DNA of 13,839 nucleotides, taken from positions 1-13,839 of the forward strand of contig JAASTF010000056.1 in assembly GCA_021767525.1 (NCBI GenBank). The letters run 5' to 3'. Below the pieces are notes generated by a model. It did no database searches. It was not told the DNA's origin and was given only the letters and a program-made list of their open reading frames with translations. Every line of letters starts with the position of its first letter. The stretch's first letter is position 1. Source of the DNA: Paracoccaceae bacterium (GTDB taxonomy: Bacteria; Pseudomonadota; Alphaproteobacteria; Rhodobacterales; Rhodobacteraceae). Positions 7,892 to 13,839 of the stretch are shown one piece after another. The position numbers were made by a program, and so were the translations under genes.

Positions 7892-9735
7892 ACCGACCCG
7901 ACACCGCGGCCGGCGTGATCGGCGTAACGGCCCTGGGCACAAAGGTCATGCTGGCCGTGCCCGACGACGCGGCCGAAGCAGATCGCCGCCTGCACGAGCT
8001 GCACGAGGTGCACGAAATGTTCCTGGCCTCGCGCGCGATCCCGAAATCCGGGTTGTGCGTCGATGTGGGCGCCGGTGCAGGCTGGTTCGCCTTGCCCTTT
8101 GCCAAGGCCTTCCCCGAGTGGCAGGTGATCTGTTTCGAACCAGATGGCGACAGTTTCGAGTTGCTGGGCAAGAATGTCGCGCGCAACGGGTTGGAAAACG
8201 TCACTTGCGTCAACGCGGCCTTCCACCCCGGCTTGGATGCCGCCGATCTGCCGCGCCGTGCGCCGGGGCAGGGGCCGTTGCCGACCGCTTTGAACCACGC
8301 CCTGACCGCAACGCAAAAGGCCGCGTTTCAGCCGTTGCCCGGCCTTGGTGCGCGGCTCGCGCCGCTGCCGGATGATGCGGCTGACGCAGGCGTGCAGGCA
8401 CCGGCCCTGTCGCCCGATCTGCTGGCCGCCTTGGCACCTGACCTTTTGAAACTGGATGCGCCGGGCGGCGAACAGGCCATCGGCGCGGCGCTGCGATCGG
8501 TGCCCGTCGGTTTCATCACGGGGCAAATCTATGCGCATACGCCGGCGCAGGCTTTTCTGCCGACCCCCGAGGCCGGCGACAGGCAATATTATCTGGTGGC
8601 CGGCGAGCACGCCCTGCGACGCGATTACGAAGACAATTTCGACACCCGCCAGAACCGTCTGGATATCGTCGTGGCGATGTATAATTGCCGCGGTTATATC
8701 CAGGAATGCGTCGACAGCCTGCTGGCCGACGGCAATCCCGACATCCGTGTTCTGGTGGTTGATGACGGATCGACCGATGACAGCGGCGCGCTGGTGACGC
8801 AGCTTTATGGCGACAACCCGCGTGTGCGGCTTCTGACCAAGGCGAATGGCGGCTGCGCCTCGGCGCGCAATTTTGGCCGGATGCATTCGGACGCGCGCCA
8901 CATCACGTTTATCGATGCCGATGACCGTGTCGATCCCGGCATGTTCTCGGCGCTGCTGGAGGTGGCGCGCTATACCGGCACCTTCGTTGTCGAGGGCGAA
9001 TTCGAATGGTTCACCCTGGACGAGGACGGAAACGAGGTTCTGACCCCCAGCTACGAGGCCACAGAGCACCGCGCGCCCGGGCATCATCGTCTTGGTGACC
9101 TGACGTATCGCTGGCTGCCGGGCGACGTGGTGGCGACGGGCCAGCCGACGATCTGGCGCCGCGTCTATCGGCGCGATTTCCTGGACCGGCAGAATATCTG
9201 GTTCCCTGAACACGTGCGCGCGTTCGACGACCAGATCTTTCAGTTGCTGATGGCGCGCTATTGCGGGTCGCTCGCCCATGTGCACGGATACGCCTATCAC
9301 TATCGCCAGCACCCCGGGCAGGACATCAAGCAGGGCGACGAGCGGCATTTCTACAGCTTCAACATGTTCCGAGCGATCTTTCTGCGCGCGCTGGACGAAG
9401 GTTGGGACAGGCTCGACCCGGTTTTTCGGTCGCTGTTGAACACGATGGCCTGGTCCTATGCCGAGCTGAAACCCAGCCTGAAGAACACCTATCTAGAGGC
9501 CGGGTCGGAATTTCTGGCGGTTGTCAGCAAGACCTATGGGCACAATTTCGGCCCGGCCGAGCTGACCGCCACGAAGATCCCGGGACTGGAATTGATGCTG
9601 CGCCGCAAGCTGGACGAGATGCGCGACACGCCCAGCAACTATGCGGTGATGCGGTTGGAAAGCTGGCGTTGGCAGCCCGAATTCATCAGAATGATGGACG
9701 CAAACCGCAGCGCCCATGCCGACATCCAGGACTGA
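7885..9735 (+). CDS. Bifunctional FkbM-type methyltransferase / family 2 glycosyltransferase
   Basis: This 616-residue single frame carries two domains. Residues about 20-215 form a SAM methyltransferase of the FkbM type. Motif I is CVDVGAGAGWFA (58-69), the acidic end of strand 2 is CFEPDGDSFELL (83-94), and NVARNGLENVTCVNAAF (97-113) follows. The FkbM signature LLKLDAPGGEQAI (187-199) sits where the family usually reads LKIDVEGAE. The Glu of that motif is Pro here, and the 70 residues before it are Pro/Ala/Leu-rich, so activity may be altered. Residues about 257-480 form a GT2 domain with VVAMYNCRGYIQECVDSLL, VVDDGST (291-297), NGGCASARN (321-329), DADD (344-347) and AFDDQIF (446-452). The tail is helical. 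The product probably methylates and glycosylates one glycan in order. The ATG at 7885 overlaps the previous gene. Nothing suggests a frameshift or internal restart. Confidence 0.88.
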   Translation: MVNRPDTAAGVIGVTALGTKVMLAVPDDAAEADRRLHELHEVHEMFLASRAIPKSGLCVDVGAGAGWFALPFAKAFPEWQVICFEPDGDSFELLGKNVARNGLENVTCVNAAFHPGLDAADLPRRAPGQGPLPTALNHALTATQKAAFQPLPGLGARLAPLPDDAADAGVQAPALSPDLLAALAPDLLKLDAPGGEQAIGAALRSVPVGFITGQIYAHTPAQAFLPTPEAGDRQYYLVAGEHALRRDYEDNFDTRQNRLDIVVAMYNCRGYIQECVDSLLADGNPDIRVLVVDDGSTDDSGALVTQLYGDNPRVRLLTKANGGCASARNFGRMHSDARHITFIDADDRVDPGMFSALLEVARYTGTFVVEGEFEWFTLDEDGNEVLTPSYEATEHRAPGHHRLGDLTYRWLPGDVVATGQPTIWRRVYRRDFLDRQNIWFPEHVRAFDDQIFQLLMARYCGSLAHVHGYAYHYRQHPGQDIKQGDERHFYSFNMFRAIFLRALDEGWDRLDPVFRSLLNTMAWSYAELKPSLKNTYLEAGSEFLAVVSKTYGHNFGPAELTATKIPGLELMLRRKLDEMRDTPSNYAVMRLESWRWQPEFIRMMDANRSAHADIQD

Positions 9736-9747
9736 TCGCGCGCGGCC

Positions 9748-10485
9748 CTAGCGGCGATAGCGGGCGACGAAGTTGCGCAAAATCCGCTCGGGCTGATCGA
9801 CCTGCGCGGCGCGGCAGGTGGCGATCAGGTCGTCGGCCTCGTCAGGGTGGAAATAGCCTTTGTTCCGATACAGCCGGATGCGCGTTTCGAACACGGCGCT
9901 GTCGGCCTCGGGATGGAATTGCGTGGCGTAGATGTTGTCGCGGTAGCGGATCATCTGGAACGGGCAGGGGCCCGACGACAACAGGTGCACCGCGCCATGG
10001 GGCAGTTCTTGCACCGCTTCCTTGTGGCCCACGAAGGCGTCGAATTGCGCGGGTAGGCCGGCCATGACGGGATCGGCCTGTGCGGCCTCGGTCATGGTGC
10101 AGGTCACGGGGCCCACCGGCTCGCCATATTTTTCCTTGCTGACCGGCGCGCCAAGGTGATGGCCCAGGATGCCGATGCCATAGCAACAGCCCATGAAGGG
10201 CGTGTCGCTGTCGGTGATCGCGGGCATCAGGCCCAGGATCTGCGCCTCGATCCGCGCCTCGGTCGGGTCTTTGTCTTCGGGCGCATCGCTGACGCAGCCC
10301 GGCCCGCCGCCGACGATCACGCCCGAGTAATCGGCCAGGTCCAGGTCGCCCGGCAGGTTTTCGCAATCCAGGCGGATGCGGTGGGTTTCTTCGGCCGACA
10401 GCCCGCCCTTGGCCAGAAAGGCCGCGTATTCGTCATCCGATGCCTCGGCCTCGGGGCGCAATTGCAGGATCAGAAACGGGCGCAT
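9748..10485 (-). CDS. Stand-alone class I glutamine amidotransferase
   Basis: This 245-residue cytosolic protein has the GATase1 fold, which releases ammonia from glutamine for a partner or fused synthase. The nucleophile elbow is GCCYGIGILG (99-108), with Cys101 in the G-x-C-x-G frame. The catalytic His-Glu pair is in TQFHPE (188-193). VIVGGGPGCVSD (57-68) is the oxyanion-side strand. The layout resembles the GMP-synthase-like group of unfused amidotransferases, and no synthetase domain is attached. The start is well supported: AGGAG lies 7 bases before the ATG. The gene converges with the fusion gene (12-base gap) and diverges from the octaheme cytochrome gene. The FNR box in that divergent region could in principle affect it, but no promoter pair is clear on its side. 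The substrate is unknown. Confidence 0.9.
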   Translation of the reverse strand: MRPFLILQLRPEAEASDDEYAAFLAKGGLSAEETHRIRLDCENLPGDLDLADYSGVIVGGGPGCVSDAPEDKDPTEARIEAQILGLMPAITDSDTPFMGCCYGIGILGHHLGAPVSKEKYGEPVGPVTCTMTEAAQADPVMAGLPAQFDAFVGHKEAVQELPHGAVHLLSSGPCPFQMIRYRDNIYATQFHPEADSAVFETRIRLYRNKGYFHPDEADDLIATCRAAQVDQPERILRNFVARYRR

Positions 10486-10506
10486 TCGGGATCTCCTGTA
10501 AGGTCA

Positions 10507-10533
10507 GGGCCTTTTGCCCGCCCCGCGTCAAAC
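10507..10533 (+). repeat. Copy 2 of a short intergenic repeat (GGGCCTTTTGCCCGCCCC)
   Basis: GGGC and GCCC pair around a 5-base CTTTT loop, followed by GCCCCGCGTCAAAC-like sequence. It resembles 4967-4995 and 12915-12945. It lies between the amidotransferase start and the FNR box, so on the minus strand it falls in that gene's leader. Confidence 0.35.
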
Positions 10534-10551
10534 GTGCAAGCGGCCCGCGTC

Positions 10552-10565
10552 TTGATCTGGATCAA
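10552..10565 (+). promoter_or_regulatory. Perfect FNR/FnrL binding site
   Basis: TTGATCTGGATCAA is a perfect match to the FNR-family consensus TTGAT-N4-ATCAA. Its centre (10558.5) is 65.5 bases before the cytochrome ATG. With the -10-like TATGCT at 10585-10590 and a start near 10598-10600, the centre would fall at about -40 to -41, the classic activating class II position. This predicts activation of the octaheme cytochrome operon at low oxygen by FnrL or a similar regulator. A DNR-like nitric-oxide sensor could also bind this type of site. Confidence 0.85.
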
Positions 10566-10584
10566 CGCCGGGCAGGGCACATCA

Positions 10585-10590
10585 TATGCT
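10585..10590 (+). promoter_or_regulatory. Probable -10 element of the octaheme cytochrome promoter
   Basis: TATGCT is a 4/6 match to TATAAT and lies 19 bases after the FNR box, the right distance for an FNR-activated promoter. No -35 hexamer is needed in such promoters, since the box overlaps its place. CTACAT at 10589-10594 is an alternative. Confidence 0.5.
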
Positions 10591-10623
10591 ACATCTCGAA
10601 TATTACTTATCGGGAGGGGTGCG

Positions 10624-12255
10624 ATGCGGCCCATGCGTTTGTTGATACTTGGCCCCATGCTGGCCGCCGTGATGGCCTGTGCCGCCGCCGCGCAACAGGG
10701 GCCGGAAATCCCCGGCAGCAACAGCACCGCCGACCATACAAAGTTCGAGATCCTGAAACAGGATTTCAAATCCGGCCCCGAGGTGACCAAGGCCTGCATC
10801 AGCTGTCATACCGAAGCAGATGACCAGATGATGCATTCGATCCATTTCAACTGGGATTTCGACCATCCCGAAACCGGCCAGCAGCTGGGCAAGCGCAACG
10901 TGATCAACGCGTTTTGCGGATCGGTCGCGGGGAACGAGCCGCGCTGCACCTCGTGCCACGCCGGCTATGGCTGGGAGGATATGAACCAGCCCCCGCCGCA
11001 ACAGTCGACGGCGGTGGATTGCCTGGTCTGTCACGACCGGTCGGGCCAATACACCAAAACGGCGACAGGGGCGGGGCATCCTCCGCTGGACCCGGTGAAA
11101 CCCGGCACCAAGACGATTACCGGCGCCGAGGCCTGGCCCGTCGATCTGGCCAAGGCCGCGCAATCTGTGGGAATGCCGGGGCGCGACAATTGCGGCAACT
11201 GCCACTTTTACGGCGGCGGCGGCGACAACGTAAAGCACGGCGACCTAAGCTCGGCCCTCTACAACCCGTCGCGCGATGTTGACGTGCACATGTCGGCGGA
11301 TGGCGAGAATTTCACCTGCTCGACCTGCCATGTCTCGGACAAGCACCAGTGGGATGGCTCGCGCTATGCCGCGCATGCCTCGGACGACAAGGGCACCGGC
11401 AAGCCGGGCGCGCGGCGCGACGTGTCGACCTGCCAAAGCTGCCACGGCAACGAACCACACGAGGCGAATCTGAAAGGTATCAAGCTCAACGATCACACCG
11501 ACGTTCTGGCCTGCCAGACCTGCCACATCCCGGAATTCGCGCGCGGGGGCGTGGCCACCAAGACGGTGTGGGACTGGTCGACCGCTGGCAGGCTGAAGGA
11601 TGGCAAGCCCTATCACGAGGATGGGTTCGTGCAATCCGACGGCAAGCATCTGCACACCTACCTGTCCACCAAGGGCGATTTCGATTGGGGCGAAAACGTC
11701 ACGCCGATCTATGCCTGGTTCGACGGGCAGGTTGAATACACGACGGGCGAGAAAACAATTGATCCGACCAAGGTTGTCGAGGTGAACAAGGTCAAGGGCG
11801 ACCGCGCCGATGGCCGCAGCCGCATCTGGCCGTTCAAGCGGATGGAGGGGCGGCAGGCCTATGACAAGAACCTGCTGCACCTGGTCTATACCCATGTCTG
11901 GGGCCCGACGACCGACACCGCGTTCTGGACGAATTTCGACTGGGGCAAGGCGATCGAGGCCGGGATGAAAGCCGCCGGGCAGAATTATTCCGGCGAATAC
12001 GATTTCGTCGACACCCATATGTACTGGCCGATCACGCATATGGTGGCCCCCGCCGACCAGGCGCTGGACTGCGAAAGCTGCCACGCCACGGATGGCCGCA
12101 TGGTGGGGCTGGCCGGTGTGTTCATGCCCGGCACCGACCCCAATGGCTGGGTCGGCATGTTGGGCAAGCTGATCGTGCTGGCCGCTCTGGCGGGCGTGGC
12201 GTTGCACGGGATGATCCGCCTGCTAGGCGGCAAGAAAGGGGGCCATCATGGCTAA
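10624..12255 (+). CDS. Octaheme c-type cytochrome, tetrathionate reductase (OTR) family, membrane-anchored
   Basis: This 543-residue periplasmic multiheme protein has eight CxxCH heme-binding motifs, starting at residues 58, 108, 133, 190, 232, 270, 297 and 483. A signal peptide covers about residues 1-23 (MRPMRLLILGPMLAAVMACA). Heme count, spacing and phrases such as FYGGGGDNVKHGDL (195-208) match the octaheme tetrathionate reductase family known from Shewanella OTR. The purified Shewanella enzyme reduces tetrathionate, nitrite and hydroxylamine in vitro. Its active-site heme has a Lys ligand; Lys204 or Lys145 are candidates here. Cys98, outside any heme motif, may match its active-site Cys. 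A C-terminal helix (about 510-534) anchors the protein, unlike soluble OTR. GGAGG lies 6 bases before the ATG. It overlaps the cytochrome b gene by 8 bases, so the two should form a quinol-linked complex. The physiological substrate is unknown. Confidence 0.92.
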   Translation: MRPMRLLILGPMLAAVMACAAAAQQGPEIPGSNSTADHTKFEILKQDFKSGPEVTKACISCHTEADDQMMHSIHFNWDFDHPETGQQLGKRNVINAFCGSVAGNEPRCTSCHAGYGWEDMNQPPPQQSTAVDCLVCHDRSGQYTKTATGAGHPPLDPVKPGTKTITGAEAWPVDLAKAAQSVGMPGRDNCGNCHFYGGGGDNVKHGDLSSALYNPSRDVDVHMSADGENFTCSTCHVSDKHQWDGSRYAAHASDDKGTGKPGARRDVSTCQSCHGNEPHEANLKGIKLNDHTDVLACQTCHIPEFARGGVATKTVWDWSTAGRLKDGKPYHEDGFVQSDGKHLHTYLSTKGDFDWGENVTPIYAWFDGQVEYTTGEKTIDPTKVVEVNKVKGDRADGRSRIWPFKRMEGRQAYDKNLLHLVYTHVWGPTTDTAFWTNFDWGKAIEAGMKAAGQNYSGEYDFVDTHMYWPITHMVAPADQALDCESCHATDGRMVGLAGVFMPGTDPNGWVGMLGKLIVLAALAGVALHGMIRLLGGKKGGHHG

Positions 12256-12913
12256 GCGCTGCGTCAAGGTTTACCCGCTGTTCGAACGCTTCTGGCATTG
12301 GGGGCAGGTGGCGCTGATTATGGTGCTGCTGTTTACCGGGCTAGGGCTGAACGGGGTGCACGGGCTGTTGCCCTTCGGGCCCGCGGTGATGCTGCATACG
12401 GTCGCGGCGCTGGTGCTGCTGGGGCTATGGATCTTCGCCACCTTCTGGCTGTTCACCACCGGCACGTGGCGGCAATTCATTCCCAAGATCGAGGGCATGA
12501 TCGCCGTGGCGCGCTTTTATGCCTATGGCGTCTTCAAGGGCGAAGAGCACCCGTATGAAAAAATATTCTGGCGCAAGCATAACCCGTTGCAGGCGGCGAC
12601 CTATTTCGGACTGAAATGGTTCGTTTTTCCCGCCATCTGGACCACCGGCATCGCCTATCTGACCTATAACCTGTGGGCCGGGTCGGTCGAGGCGCCGGTG
12701 ACGTGGATCACGGTGATCGCCAATCTGCACCTGCTGGCGGCCTACGTGATTGCCGGCTTTGTCATCGTGCATGTTTATCTGTTGACGGTTGGGCACGGTT
12801 TCCGCAGCCATGTCGCGCCGATGATCACGGGCTATGACACGATCGACCTGACGCCGGAACAAGAGGCTTATCTGGAAACGAACGAACCGGGCCGGCTGCG
12901 CCCTGCCGAATAG
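12248..12913 (+). CDS. Membrane cytochrome b (b561/Ni-hydrogenase cytochrome b-like)
   Basis: This 221-residue integral membrane protein has four main helices, at about 15-37, 47-70, 120-143 and 155-182. Histidines placed for two b hemes are His17 (ERFWHW), His50 (AVMLHTVAAL), His161 (NLHLLAAY) and His175 (VIVHVYLL). The opening phrase VYPLFERFWHW is the hallmark of the prokaryotic cytochrome b561/PF01292 family. Such subunits take electrons from quinol and pass them to a periplasmic partner. Here that partner is the octaheme cytochrome, whose stop overlaps this start by 8 bases, with AAAGGGGG just ahead. The C-terminal tail after 190 is charged and cytoplasmic. No iron-sulfur subunit or molybdoenzyme is nearby, so electrons probably pass directly from b heme to c heme. 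Expression is likely shared with the FNR-controlled promoter upstream. Confidence 0.9.
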   Translation: MAKRCVKVYPLFERFWHWGQVALIMVLLFTGLGLNGVHGLLPFGPAVMLHTVAALVLLGLWIFATFWLFTTGTWRQFIPKIEGMIAVARFYAYGVFKGEEHPYEKIFWRKHNPLQAATYFGLKWFVFPAIWTTGIAYLTYNLWAGSVEAPVTWITVIANLHLLAAYVIAGFVIVHVYLLTVGHGFRSHVAPMITGYDTIDLTPEQEAYLETNEPGRLRPAE

Positions 12914-12914
12914 T

Positions 12915-12945
12915 GGGCCCTTTGCCCGCGCGTCGCGTCAGAAAC
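12915..12945 (+). repeat. Copy 3 of a short intergenic repeat (GGGCCCTTTGCCCGCG)
   Basis: Just after the cytochrome b stop, GGGC/GCCC pair around a CCTTT loop and are followed by GCGTC and AAAC, as in the copies at 4967 and 10507. The far end runs into the 3' end of the convergent gene. It may serve as a weak terminator between the convergent genes. Confidence 0.3.
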
Positions 12946-13839
12946 GCGTGCCGATCAGGCGGTCGATGGGGGCGAAATCATCGGTCAGGATAATCGGGTC
13001 GACCCGTTCGATGATCAGGGAAAGCGTTTCGTCGGCCAGCCGGCCAAAGCGGATCGGATCGGGCGAGCGGCCGTTCAGCGCGTTCACCGGCGTTTCCGTG
13101 GTGCCCGCGGCGATGATGAAAACCAGCCTTTCGCCCGGGGCGGGGCGGCGCGCCTCGGTCCAGACCTCGACCACGGGAAAGACCTGGCGCAGCGTTGCCA
13201 CGACCGACGCCATCACCCGCAGGTTATCGGCATGGTCGATCACGTTCATCATGTAGGTGCCACTCGGCGTCAGGCGGGTTTTCACAAGGTCGAAAAACTC
13301 GCGCGTGATCAGGTGCGGCGGCACCGCGATATCGGTAAAGGCATCGCCCACGATCACATCATAGCGGCGCGCGTCACCCCGCAGGGCAGCGCGTGCGTCA
13401 AGGTGCAGAACCCGCGCCAGCGACGGATCGAACCAGAAATCGCGCGCGGCGATTTCGGTTACGGCGGGGTCGATTTCGGCCACGGTCACGTCCAACGGTG
13501 GCTTTTGCGTGGTCCATTTGCGCGGCACGGAATAGGTGCCGCCGCCGATGAAGAAGGACGAAAACTCGGGCTTGGGTGCCCGGGCCATCGCCAGCAGATC
13601 GAACAACGCGGCGCTGTCGTAAAACATGACCTGCGGCAGATCGCGCGCGCCGCGCCCGTGGACCAGGTGATCCAGCACCATCATATGCACCGGGCGCGCG
13701 GGATCGGCGCTGACATCGACGGTGCGGATGCAGAAATAATCGCTTTCCCTGGTGCAGGGGTTGGGCTGGGCCAGGGCCGCGCCCGCCAAGCCCAAAGCGG
13801 CCGCGCCCGCCGCCACTGCCCAGGCCAGCCCGCGCGCGG
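12938..13839 (-). CDS. Spermidine-synthase-like protein with N-terminal membrane part (5' end outside window)
   Basis: About 290 C-terminal residues are visible in a frame that stays open to the right edge. The upstream codons ARGLAWAV run into AAGAAALGLAGAALA, a hydrophobic helix, so the GTG at 13816 is probably not the true start. The helix is probably the last membrane segment of a larger protein, as in the 'fused MFS/spermidine synthase' group. The soluble part has the aminopropyltransferase fold. ESDYFCIRTV is the N-terminal hairpin, FFIGGGTYSVPR the SAM/dcSAM motif I, VAEIDPAV motif II, and YDVIVGDAFTDIAVP the loop that carries the catalytic Asp in true synthases. Many members of this fused group have no proven polyamine activity. 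It converges with the cytochrome b gene (24-base gap). If the helix were instead a signal peptide, the protein would be secreted; this cannot be excluded from the fragment. Confidence 0.8.
   Translation of the reverse strand, partial: ARGLAWAVAAGAAALGLAGAALAQPNPCTRESDYFCIRTVDVSADPARPVHMMVLDHLVHGRGARDLPQVMFYDSAALFDLLAMARAPKPEFSSFFIGGGTYSVPRKWTTQKPPLDVTVAEIDPAVTEIAARDFWFDPSLARVLHLDARAALRGDARRYDVIVGDAFTDIAVPPHLITREFFDLVKTRLTPSGTYMMNVIDHADNLRVMASVVATLRQVFPVVEVWTEARRPAPGERLVFIIAAGTTETPVNALNGRSPDPIRFGRLADETLSLIIERVDPIILTDDFAPIDRLIGTRF

Noticed and set aside
7864..9348. Very long antisense open frame (about 490 codons) opposite the FkbM-GT2 fusion
   Set aside because: It mirrors the codon pattern of a GC-rich real gene. 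The translation is Arg/His/Gln-rich with no domain, while the plus strand shows clear motifs.
10156..10623. N-terminal extension of the octaheme cytochrome frame by about 156 codons
   Set aside because: It would run antisense through the amidotransferase gene and over the FNR box and promoter. The signal peptide and ribosome site fix the start at 10624.
11245..12207. Antisense open frame of about 320 codons opposite the octaheme cytochrome
   Set aside because: Shadow frame; the plus strand holds the heme motifs.

Overview
The window reads as chromosomal DNA from a marine-type alphaproteobacterium of the Rhodobacteraceae/Roseobacter group. The evidence is high GC, G/C-rich third codon positions, Suf genes with Yip1-like genes among them, and tightly overlapping operons. 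This assignment rests on gene style and content, not on a marker gene. Both ends cut through genes: sufD on the left and a spermidine-synthase-like gene on the right. No intergenic stretch exceeds about 210 bp.

Layout. (1) 1-3544, plus strand: the 3' part of an iron-sulfur assembly operon, sufD, two tandem Yip1-like membrane proteins, then sufS. All four genes overlap at their stop/start codons and the run ends in a small hairpin terminator. (2) 3703-3834: a 43-residue lipoprotein followed by a perfect 13-bp hairpin. (3) 3954-4967: an O-methyltransferase-fold protein that lacks the usual catalytic His-Asp motif. (4) 5041-5117: tRNA-Arg(CCG) with a clear sigma-70-type promoter. (5) 5161-9735: a probable glycan-modification cluster. 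A sulfotransferase-like gene on the minus strand diverges from a plus-strand run of an unknown beta-rich protein, a family 2 glycosyltransferase, and a fused FkbM-type methyltransferase/family 2 glycosyltransferase. (6) 9748-10485, minus: a stand-alone class I glutamine amidotransferase. (7) 10624-12913, plus: an octaheme c-type cytochrome of the tetrathionate reductase (OTR) family with a C-terminal membrane anchor, overlapping a membrane cytochrome b. A perfect FNR/FnrL box (TTGATCTGGATCAA) lies upstream. (8) 12938-right edge, minus: a membrane-linked spermidine-synthase-like protein.

How the genes work together. The Suf genes build Fe-S clusters; the Yip1 pair is co-translated with them for an unknown membrane role. 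The octaheme cytochrome and cytochrome b look like a quinol-fed periplasmic electron-transfer module switched on at low oxygen. The glycosyltransferase, methyltransferase and sulfotransferase genes probably assemble or decorate a surface glycan. The two most interesting items are the FNR-controlled, membrane-anchored octaheme module and the FkbM-GT2 fusion cluster. Functions are inferred from motifs; no database search was possible.
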